Below are positions 16,004 to 23,525 of a DNA stretch of 35,453 bases, in pieces. Under the pieces are notes generated by a model. That model was not told where the DNA came from, did not search any database, and worked only from the letters and a program-made list of their open reading frames with translations. Source of the DNA: Bacteroidia bacterium (GTDB lineage Bacteria > Bacteroidota > Bacteroidia > Chitinophagales > Saprospiraceae); contig JAUILF010000012.1 in assembly GCA_030433135.1 (NCBI GenBank), forward strand, positions 1 through 35,453, read 5' to 3'. Positions within the stretch are counted from its first letter, which is position 1. Every line of letters starts with the position of its first letter. The translations under genes were made by a program, and so were the position numbers.

Positions 16004-17640
16004 TGCCTGTACTGGACTATCTTACTATTCTCCTTTTCACCTTGTTGGTGCTGGTGGTTGGTATGGTCTTTACCCGTTCCGGTGCCAGCATGAAGTCCTA
16101 CTTTGCAGCCGGTGGAGCGCTTCCCTGGTGGCTGAGTGGGTTGTCCCTGTTTATGAGTTTTTTTTCAGCGGGTACCTTTGTGGTCTGGGGTTCAATAGCC
16201 TATGAGTACGGTTGGGTGGCCATCAGTATTCAGTGGATGATGGGGTTAAGTGGCTTCCTTATCGCCATGTTTATCGCACCCCGCTGGAAAAAAGCCAACA
16301 TCCTTACGGTAGGCCAGTATATTGGTGATCGATTCGGACCAGGGCTGCGAAAATTTTACAGCTATATTTTTCTCCTACTCAGCTTTTTTACAACCGGGGC
16401 ATTTCTCTATCCAGTGGCTAAACTTTTTAATGTCTCTACCGGATTTTCCATTGAAGTATCCATCATTCTGCTGGGTTTGCTGGTCATTGCCTACACAGCT
16501 GCTGGTGGACTATGGGCAGTTATCGTCACGGATGTCTTACAATTTGTAATCCTGTTCGCTGCTGTTTTGATCGTCGTCCCATTGGCGGTAGACAAGATCG
16601 GAGGGCTGGAAGCCATTGGTGACAAGTCACCGGAAGGTTTCTTCCAATTGATCAATGGAGAATATACAGCCGAATTCCTGCTGGCATTCCTCCTTTACAA
16701 TACCATTTTCATCGGGGGTAACTGGGCTTATGTGCAACGCTATACCAGTGTTGCCACTACAAAGGATGCCAGGAAAGTCGGATGGCTGTTTGGTGTACTT
16801 TATCTGGTAAGTCCTGTACTCTGGATGCTACCACCGATGATATTTCGCGGGTTGGGAACCAATCTCACCGGACTTGAAAACGAAGGGGCCTTTCTCCTGA
16901 TGTGTAAAGAAGTACTCCCAATCGGTTTGCTGGGCCTGATGCTTGGAGGAATGATATTCGCTACGGCCAGTTCCGTCAATACAACACTGAACATGTCTGC
17001 AGCGGTTTTCACCAATGATCTCTACAAGAAACTCAAACCAGATAGTTCACAAAAAGCTTTACTCAGGGTAGCCCGGATTTCCACGATCGTTTTTGGCCTC
17101 ATTACTATAGTAGTAGCACTCATGGTACCTCGCTTTGGGGGCATTGTTGAAGTAGTGCTTAGTGTAGGTGCGATCACAGGTGCACCTCTCTTTGCGCCTC
17201 CGATCTGGTCGCTATTTAGCAAACGACAAACCGCGTTCTCCATTTTATGTACTACCATTATCAGCTTGCTGATCAACCTGTTTTTCAAGTTTCTGAGTCC
17301 GGCACTCCTTGATATCACTCTGAGCCGGGCTAACGAAATGCTACTGGGAGTGTTTGGCCCGATGCTAATATTGATGTGCTTTGAATGCTACTACGCATTC
17401 AGGCCTGCAAAGCAGCAAAGCCACCTCGTGGAACCACAACCTACCACCTCACAGGATCCTGAAGACGCACAGCAAAACCGATTTGCTCTCCGGGTTTTGG
17501 GTGCAGCTTTGGCCATCACCGGGTTCACGATTTTAGTTTTGGGTATGAATGCCACTCAGGGTTCAGTAATTACCATATCGGTAGGAGGGCTGGTTCTTCT
17601 TTTGGGATTGCTCATCAGGTACAAGAAATTGACTAATTAA
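16003..17640 (+). CDS. Sodium:solute symporter (SSS/SLC5 family)
   Basis: 545 residues with about 13-14 membrane helices and no signal peptide. Recognisable SSS segments are YFAAGGALPWWLSGLSLFMS near the N-terminus, YTAAGGLWAVIVTDVLQFVI in the core, and the later FATASSVNTTLNMSAAVFTNDLY segment containing the conserved Ser/Thr cluster around helix 8. The family moves sugars, inositol, amino acids, acids or nucleosides with Na+. The start codon shares one base with the stop of the FAD oxidoreductase, implying coupled translation. The likely job is importing the substrate or product of that enzyme (inference). The C-terminal stretch before the last two helices is polar (PAKQQSHLVEPQPTTS) and cytoplasmic. 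Confidence 0.93.
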   Translation: MPVLDYLTILLFTLLVLVVGMVFTRSGASMKSYFAAGGALPWWLSGLSLFMSFFSAGTFVVWGSIAYEYGWVAISIQWMMGLSGFLIAMFIAPRWKKANILTVGQYIGDRFGPGLRKFYSYIFLLLSFFTTGAFLYPVAKLFNVSTGFSIEVSIILLGLLVIAYTAAGGLWAVIVTDVLQFVILFAAVLIVVPLAVDKIGGLEAIGDKSPEGFFQLINGEYTAEFLLAFLLYNTIFIGGNWAYVQRYTSVATTKDARKVGWLFGVLYLVSPVLWMLPPMIFRGLGTNLTGLENEGAFLLMCKEVLPIGLLGLMLGGMIFATASSVNTTLNMSAAVFTNDLYKKLKPDSSQKALLRVARISTIVFGLITIVVALMVPRFGGIVEVVLSVGAITGAPLFAPPIWSLFSKRQTAFSILCTTIISLLINLFFKFLSPALLDITLSRANEMLLGVFGPMLILMCFECYYAFRPAKQQSHLVEPQPTTSQDPEDAQQNRFALRVLGAALAITGFTILVLGMNATQGSVITISVGGLVLLLGLLIRYKKLTN

Positions 17641-17747
17641 TTAATTTGATAAGCATACCTTATTCTTCCTGGTTCCACATCCAAAAAAATCTCACCATTA
17701 TTCCCTATCTTCCTTGTAACCTCAAAGAGCCGCAAATTCCAAACATT

Positions 17748-18698
17748 GTGAAGCTCGTACCAATCCTATGTCTAACCTTCTTGAGTCTTCTCGCTCAGGT
17801 CAATCTGTATGCTCAAAATGTACTCCTGGAACTTGAAAGTAATTCAGGTGGTATGCTGATACCCCGAACAGATACCAGCTCTGTGGTAACACCTATAAGG
17901 GGGCTCATGATTTTAGACACTGCAACCACAACCGTCTATATTTTTAATGGCATGAATTGGGAAGGAATACAAACCACAAATTCCTTCATTTTTTCCTGGG
18001 CAGACCGTGATGGAGATGGTTATGGTGATAAATATGCAGCCATATATGCTCCTGAAGTTCCACATGGGTATGTAATAAACAATCTAGATTGCGATGACAA
18101 CGCAGCTATGATTAACCCAGCTGCTACCGAAGTTTGCGATGGGTTAGATAATGACTGCAATACTCAAATTGATGATAATGTGCCTGCATGTGCTTTGCCC
18201 CCAAATACTGATCAAGTTGGCTGCGAGGATAGCTGCGTCATTGTTTCATGTGCAGATGGATTCTTCGACACCAATGGAGTATTTAGTGATGGTTGCGAAT
18301 GCCAGGCTATAGGAGAGATAAATGGAAACTTTTGTGCGAATTCTATCGACTTGGGATCAATTACCGAGGGAGGGATACAAACTACAACAGGTAACATACC
18401 AGAGTCGATAGATGAAGATTGGTTCAGAGTACGGCCTACTGATGCAAGTCCATCTTCGGCATCTGAAAATTTTCACTTCGAAGTACAATTCGTTTCAAAT
18501 CCCGGTAACGTCCATAAAATAGAGGTGTATGATCAATGTAATGGTACTCGACTCAACCCATTCGACGATTTTTACTACGAGTTGGATGGAATGCCATTTT
18601 CTAGTGATACGAAAGATTTCTTTATTAGGGTCTATCTGGACAGTGAAGCCTTACCTACTTGTGAAGGTTATGAAATTTCATTTAGCAACGGTCTATAG
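17748..18698 (+). CDS. Secreted protein with a MopE-type metal-binding motif
   Basis: 316 residues from GTG at 17748, chosen because it starts a textbook signal peptide (MKLVPILCLTFLSLLAQVNL then YAQ). Upstream in-frame TTG codons give an implausible leader. After the signal comes a short segment (GGMLIPRTDT and GLMILDTATTTVYIFNG) of a type seen near the start of many Bacteroidota surface or fibre proteins. Next is a MopE-like repeat: DRDGDGYGD, then NNLDCDDNAAMINPAATEVC and DGLDNDCNTQIDD, rich in Asp and Cys and predicted to bind Ca or Cu. A cysteine-rich stretch and a C-terminal PPC-like beta domain (EDWFRV, FFIRVYL) complete it. No T9SS sorting domain is visible. Role unknown. Confidence 0.75.
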   Translation: MKLVPILCLTFLSLLAQVNLYAQNVLLELESNSGGMLIPRTDTSSVVTPIRGLMILDTATTTVYIFNGMNWEGIQTTNSFIFSWADRDGDGYGDKYAAIYAPEVPHGYVINNLDCDDNAAMINPAATEVCDGLDNDCNTQIDDNVPACALPPNTDQVGCEDSCVIVSCADGFFDTNGVFSDGCECQAIGEINGNFCANSIDLGSITEGGIQTTTGNIPESIDEDWFRVRPTDASPSSASENFHFEVQFVSNPGNVHKIEVYDQCNGTRLNPFDDFYYELDGMPFSSDTKDFFIRVYLDSEALPTCEGYEISFSNGL

Positions 18699-18822
18699 GT
18701 GTGATGTGATCTTATCTGATTTCTTTACTTAGAACTGCCAGTATCTTAAGCTCCCCCCAAGTCACTTTACCCCAAACTACCCTTTTTGGTCATGTGATGA
18801 TACTAAACAACTGCGATCTTGG

Positions 18823-20859
18823 GTGCCAACTGATCAAGATTTGAGTATCTTTCTACAAACACGGTCCGGATTGAAAACACTGATCACACTTGCAGGGTTT
18901 TTCCCCATTCTGCTATTCGCCCAGCCGGATATAGACAGTCTGATTTTCAAATCTCAGCAAACAACGGATGATACCCTGCGGAATTATCTGATGACGGTAG
19001 TTGGCGAAAGATTACTATACACTGACCCCCGGAGATCTGCAGCAATCAATAGAGAGTCATTGCAGGATAGTCGCAAGATCCGATATCAAAACGGCATTGC
19101 CCGTAACCTGACCAATCTATCTGCCACCTTTATATTACGGGGGGTTTACGATTCTGCCAGTCTTTATGTCGACACCCTTATGGCATTTGCCGAAAGTGAG
19201 GATTTGCCCTGGTTCAGGATCAGGGCACTCAACCGTCGAGCAGTCATTCAATATTACCAGGGGTTATTTCTGGATGGCATTGAAACCAATCTCGAATTAC
19301 TGGCCCTTGCAGAACAACTGAAAGGGACAGAGCAAAACAAGATAAATGCACTAAACAATATTGGAATAAACTACGAAAAGCTTTTAGAATATGATAAAGC
19401 CACTGAATACTATCTAAAAGCTCTGGACATTGCTTCTACGCTGGGTAACAAGTATAACCAGGCGGCTATTTCAGGTAACCTGGGAGTGATTTATAAGAAC
19501 TCCGGAAGACTGCAAGAGGCTGAAGAGCTGATTAGGGAAAGTATCAGCCTGGCTGAGGAAATCAACCACCAATCGCTTCTCGTTGACGAACTCATCAACC
19601 TGACAGATATCTATCTACAGCAGAAAAACTTCCGCCTGGCACGGCAAACAAATGAAAGGACTTTACAGGTTGCAGAAAATGTGGAAGATAATAACGGCAT
19701 CATCAAAGCAATCTTTCAGACCGGTTTCATTTCGTATAGTCAGGGTGATTTCAGGCAAGCAATTCCTTCCTTCCTGGAAAGCGAAAGGAGAGCCCGGGAA
19801 AAAGATGACAGAGAAGAACTGGTCAATATTTATGAGCATTTACACCTGACTTATGAACACCTGGACCAGCATGATAGGGCCTATGAATATCTAAGCCGGC
19901 AGACCGCATTGAAGGACTCCATTTTCGATCAGGAAAAAACAGCCGAACTGGATCGACTGGAAATGGCCTATCAGGTAGCCGAAAAGGATAAAGAAATCCT
20001 GGCCCAGGAACTGGAAATCATCAAGCGAACGCGTCAACGTAATATATTGATCGCTGCAGCCATGATTATTATCCTGTTTGGTTTGCTGGTTTATTTCTTC
20101 CTCCGAAAAATCATCCGAAATACCAGGGAAATAGCCCGTCAAAAAGAAATGCTGCAGGACCAACAGATCAAACAACTGGTCAATGAGAAAAAAATCATCA
20201 CCCTGGATGCCATGTTGCTTGGCCAGGAAGAGGAAAGGAAGAGAATTGCCGCAGATCTACATGACAGTCTTGGAAGTCTGATGGCTACCATCAAAGGTCA
20301 CTTTAGCCTACTGGCTGAAGGCAATTTCGAACCCTCAAAGGAAAATAACTATCAAAAAACAGACCGGCTCATTAATCAGGCGAGTAATGAAGTACGTCGA
20401 ATATCCCACAATATGATGCCTCAGGCTCTTGTAAACCACGGTTTGATAGATGCCCTTGAAGACCTTGCCAGAAACCACGCCGAATCATCCAACTGGCAAC
20501 TCGACCTCCAGGTGATAGGTATGAAAACCCGACTACCCGAGAAATACGAAATCATGATCTTTCGCATCGTCCAGGAACTTTTTGCCAATATATCCCGACA
20601 TGCTGCCGCGAGCAAAGTGCTGCTACAGGTCATTCAAAAGGACGAAATTCTTCACCTGACAATCGAAGATGATGGTCGTGGTTTTATTCAACATCAAAAT
20701 GGAAATGGTACCGGCCTGGGCCTGGATAGTGTGAGAGACAGAGTAGCATATTTGCAGGGTGAAATAGATTTTGATTCGGTCCCGGGTGAAGGAACCACCA
20801 TCTCCATCAATATCCCGGTAATAAATTTGATAAGCGAAATGGAAACACATCATGAATGA
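18823..20859 (+). CDS. TPR-containing sensor histidine kinase (HisKA_3 / NarL-type partner)
   Basis: 678 residues from GTG 18823. A TTG at 18871 would yield the better signal peptide MKTLITLAGFFPILLFAQ, so the true start is uncertain; there is no ATG. Residues about 60-390 are tandem TPR repeats (for example INALNNIGINYEKLLEYDKA) predicted to face the periplasm. A membrane helix follows near 406-428 (LIAAAMIIILFGLLVYFFL), then a coiled coil. The HisKA_3 box has EEERKRIAADLHDSLG with His near 480. HATPase_c follows with an N box in QELFANISRHA, then DDGRGF and GTGLGLDSV. The response regulator gene overlaps its end by eight bases, so the pair forms one two-component system. The signal sensed is unknown. 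Confidence 0.92.
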   Translation: MPTDQDLSIFLQTRSGLKTLITLAGFFPILLFAQPDIDSLIFKSQQTTDDTLRNYLMTVVGERLLYTDPRRSAAINRESLQDSRKIRYQNGIARNLTNLSATFILRGVYDSASLYVDTLMAFAESEDLPWFRIRALNRRAVIQYYQGLFLDGIETNLELLALAEQLKGTEQNKINALNNIGINYEKLLEYDKATEYYLKALDIASTLGNKYNQAAISGNLGVIYKNSGRLQEAEELIRESISLAEEINHQSLLVDELINLTDIYLQQKNFRLARQTNERTLQVAENVEDNNGIIKAIFQTGFISYSQGDFRQAIPSFLESERRAREKDDREELVNIYEHLHLTYEHLDQHDRAYEYLSRQTALKDSIFDQEKTAELDRLEMAYQVAEKDKEILAQELEIIKRTRQRNILIAAAMIIILFGLLVYFFLRKIIRNTREIARQKEMLQDQQIKQLVNEKKIITLDAMLLGQEEERKRIAADLHDSLGSLMATIKGHFSLLAEGNFEPSKENNYQKTDRLINQASNEVRRISHNMMPQALVNHGLIDALEDLARNHAESSNWQLDLQVIGMKTRLPEKYEIMIFRIVQELFANISRHAAASKVLLQVIQKDEILHLTIEDDGRGFIQHQNGNGTGLGLDSVRDRVAYLQGEIDFDSVPGEGTTISINIPVINLISEMETHHE

Positions 20860-21475
20860 AAAATCTCGCATTAAGATTGCTATTGTTGATGATCATCAGG
20901 TAGTCATTGATGGAATTTGTGCTATGCTGGAATCATCAGATGTTATCGAGGTCGTCGGAAGTGCCTTCGATGGGAAAAGCGCTGTTGATGTGGTCCGTAT
21001 ACTCAAACCTGAAGTATTATTAATGGATATCAATATGCCGGACATGAATGGCATTGAAGCCACCAGAATTATTTGCAGGCAGCATCCTGAAGTCAAAATT
21101 TTGATGCTGTCCATGTTAAAAGAGCAGAGTATGGTGCGCAAAGCTCTCGAATACGGAGCCCTGGGCTACATCCTCAAAAACGAAGGAAAGGAGACCCTCA
21201 TAGAAGCCATTCAGTGCGTTGCCAGGGGCGACAAGTATCTCAGTGAAGGAATATCCCCCGAAAGCCAGATCACCGATGGCAAACCTAAGATATCCCGCAG
21301 GGAAAAACAGGTCCTTCAACTTATTGTAAACGAATTCACAGCTAAAGAAATCGCCGAGGAGTTATTTATTTCCGTCAACACCGTGGACGCTCATCGAAAA
21401 AACCTGCTCATGAAACTCGATGCACGCAATACGGCCGGGTTGGTTCGTATGGCGCTTCAGCAAAAATTAATTTGA
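20852..21475 (+). CDS. LuxR/NarL-family response regulator
   Basis: 207 residues. The receiver domain is complete: acidic pair in AIVDDHQ, phosphoacceptor Asp in LLMDINMPDMNG (near residue 58), Ser/Thr position in ILMLSM and Lys in YILKNEG. A short linker leads to a C-terminal LuxR-type HTH, ISRREKQVLQLIVNEF then AKEIAEELFISVNTVDAHRK, which binds DNA. The start overlaps the kinase gene by eight bases, so the kinase is the cognate partner. Its targets are unknown; the MopE-type gene just upstream and the glycosidase-like gene downstream are nearby candidates only by position. Confidence 0.95.
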   Translation: MNEKSRIKIAIVDDHQVVIDGICAMLESSDVIEVVGSAFDGKSAVDVVRILKPEVLLMDINMPDMNGIEATRIICRQHPEVKILMLSMLKEQSMVRKALEYGALGYILKNEGKETLIEAIQCVARGDKYLSEGISPESQITDGKPKISRREKQVLQLIVNEFTAKEIAEELFISVNTVDAHRKNLLMKLDARNTAGLVRMALQQKLI

Positions 21476-22220
21476 TGAGAAAGAATCGAAGTTTTTATTG
21501 CTAGTAGTCGTATTAAGTTAGTAAACACAATTCCAGCTTTTCGAAATTTGAATGTAGGCCATCCGGGAGACATTCATTTTTACATTGCTGAGAATTTTCT
21601 TAGAACTACTCCATTATGCGTTAGAGTAAACCTTTGAGAGGAAGTGGAGGATCAAGTATTGGAAGTAAAAGATTTATATGTAAGATACCAAGTTGTAAAT
21701 AAAAGGTCTCAACTCCTTGTGGCCATGCCGAAGTGCTCCATATTTCCAGTAACACTTGTTTGTTCTGGTTACTCGGTGCCAAAACAATACGTGTTGTCTA
21801 TATGTCAAATGATGAACTTAGATTGTGTCCTTCCAGCTTAGCCCTTTTGCACGAGTGTCACATTTGTTCTCTGTAGCGACCGCAGGCTATACTGTATGAG
21901 CAGCATCAAGGCCAAAATTTACCTTTAAAGTATACAACCTAGTCACTACTTGGCAAAGACAGAGCAGTCAATAGCGAGTTTATAGAATGCAGTGGAGGAG
22001 AACAACTATGTGACCGTGCAAATGGGCAGCTGGCAGTTTTGTCAAACTTTTGCTGCCAAAAGTTTGCCCCGCTGGAAGCGAAAAGTAGTGAATTTTCATG
22101 GAAAGTACTACTATGATTAGAGACACATTGATCTGTCAATGAGCCATAAACCTTAGATTATCTGGGGAACGATCGCTAGAAACAACCTACCAACTGCATT
22201 ATGTAGTAAATCAATAAACT
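21476..22220. other. 745-base gap without a convincing gene
   Basis: Short open frames here (for example 21644-21841) have GTG or TTG starts, no recognisable domain and no ribosome site. The first residues of that frame look vaguely like an ABC ATPase N-terminus, but no P-loop follows. The composition is AT-rich and unlike the flanking genes. The only clear structure is the hairpin at 22043-22066. A short stretch at 21710-21726 resembles 33011-33027 in the other large gap (15 of 17 bases). The gap may be decayed coding or mobile DNA, or hold an unrecognised small RNA. The 3' ends of the response regulator and of the convergent glycosidase-like gene both face into it. Confidence 0.5.
22043..22066. 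repeat. Perfect hairpin, 10-base arms, 4-base loop
   Basis: caaacttttg (22043-22052) and caaaagtttg (22057-22066) are exact inverted complements around a ctgc loop. There is no T run after it on either strand, so it is not a standard intrinsic terminator. It could be part of a structured RNA, a relic transposon end or a protein site. Confidence 0.55.
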
Positions 22221-23333
22221 TCACTTCCCGGTAATTTCCTTCAGGTAATTAAAAAATGCTTTTTTTCTTTCCGATGATATCCGCCAATCTACCGGTACAC
22301 TTTGAAATCCTGCTTCATACCCTTCTCCATCCATCCTGAAATCAAAATACCCCCAGGATGCATAGGAGGTAATGGCAGATAAAAAATTATTCTCCCTGGC
22401 ACCAAAATCAAAATGATCATCTTCGTTAAAAACCACCGGCATGGATTTATATACATCTACTTCTCTGGTCAACTTCACCATCTCTTTGATGCGTTCCGGT
22501 TCGTGGACACCGTTACCATGAATCAAAAGAAAATCGGCGCTCTTGATCACATTCTCATACGGAATTTGATTGCCATTATAACTGGTGCTCACCAAAAATC
22601 GATATCCATTTTTATTTTTTGATTTGATCAGATTTATCAATTCATGGATCCGGTCGGCCTTCAGAATATCACGGTCATATTTGGCATTGTCACATTCATT
22701 GGCCACTTCAATCAAAACATTTCTATAACCCTTGTCAAACAACCATTCAATCACATTTTCAGTTGCTCTAGCTACAGCAGCATCATCGCGAAGATTCTGG
22801 TCCTGACCAAAATAGAAAAGGCCTAAAATAGGTGCCATTCCCAACCTGTCCGCTTCGTCCAGGATCTTCTCCAGGCGATTCAGATAATCCTGGCGTAATT
22901 GACCGTCTTCATAGTAGGCCGAGTTATACCAGTTTTTATTCCCATATCCCATCGGGCTGCCTCCTTGCATATTAATGGTAAAGGACATTAACCCATGGTC
23001 ATACCATGATTTCATGGCAGCCACAAACTCATCGGTATTGCGATCAGGATCCCATTCTTTGGTATCCGGATATTTCCACCTTTCTGCAGTTTCTTCATTA
23101 AGGTCATCAAAAATGCCCTGTACCAACCTGGCATTTAAAAGTAAGCCTTCGATTTTATGCCCATTCCAGTAGCGTCCTTCATAGGTATACTTGCCATTGA
23201 TGAGGAAGGCATCACCCTCTATCGATACTTCAGTACTTCCTGATTGACTTAATCCTGGTGTCATCACTGCTATCGTCAAAGCCAGGGTTGCCAATAGAAT
23301 ATTCAGTTGCTTTCTCATCTTTCGTATTTTCAT
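22221..23333 (-). CDS. Secreted TIM-barrel glycoside hydrolase-like protein
   Basis: 370 residues from ATG 23333; a TTG at 23351 lies in frame just upstream but is a poorer start. The signal peptide contains LLATLALTIAVMTPGLSQ. The body reads as a (beta/alpha)8 glycosidase of the GH5-like clan. It has VLIEVANEC with a likely acid/base Glu near residue 212 and MPVVFNEDDHF with a likely nucleophile Glu near 303, at the ends of strands 4 and 7 as in clan A. It also has FTINMQGGSPMGYG and a C-terminal SYASWGYFDFRM. I cannot place it in a numbered GH family by eye. It is a single gene on the minus strand, separated from the upstream giant gene by that gene's terminator. Substrate unknown. Confidence 0.75.
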   Translation of the reverse strand: MKIRKMRKQLNILLATLALTIAVMTPGLSQSGSTEVSIEGDAFLINGKYTYEGRYWNGHKIEGLLLNARLVQGIFDDLNEETAERWKYPDTKEWDPDRNTDEFVAAMKSWYDHGLMSFTINMQGGSPMGYGNKNWYNSAYYEDGQLRQDYLNRLEKILDEADRLGMAPILGLFYFGQDQNLRDDAAVARATENVIEWLFDKGYRNVLIEVANECDNAKYDRDILKADRIHELINLIKSKNKNGYRFLVSTSYNGNQIPYENVIKSADFLLIHGNGVHEPERIKEMVKLTREVDVYKSMPVVFNEDDHFDFGARENNFLSAITSYASWGYFDFRMDGEGYEAGFQSVPVDWRISSERKKAFFNYLKEITGK

Positions 23334-23449
23334 ATCAGGTAATTTTACCAAGATAAGTCCGCATGCTGAGTAATCATATTTTTATTGACTCATGGCCATA
23401 AATAGTGGGTCTGGCATATGATTCCAGTTTGTTCTGCCAGTAGTGGGAC

Positions 23450-23476
23450 AAAAAAAGCCCATTCTCTCGAATGGGC
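23450..23476 (-). terminator. Intrinsic terminator of the giant T9SS gene
   Basis: On the minus strand the perfect 8-base stem gcccattc/gaatgggc (23457-23464 with 23469-23476, loop of four) is followed by seven T (the A run 23450-23456 on the plus strand). It lies about 50 bases past the stop at 23526. It separates the giant gene from the glycosidase-like gene, so the latter needs its own promoter in 23334-23450. Confidence 0.85.
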
Positions 23477-23525
23477 CTCAGGAACTAATGTCCTTCTCAA
23501 AAAAGTATATTCTATAGCAAACGCA

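Noticed and set aside
17646-17747. Extended N-terminus of the MopE-motif protein from TTG 17646
   Set aside because: The extension has no signal or conserved character; GTG 17748 starts a proper signal peptide.
21644-21841. Small frame whose start (VLEVKDLYVRYQV) resembles an ABC ATPase N-terminus
   Set aside because: GTG start, no P-loop or signature motif, only 65 codons, and no partner genes; the resemblance covers too few residues.
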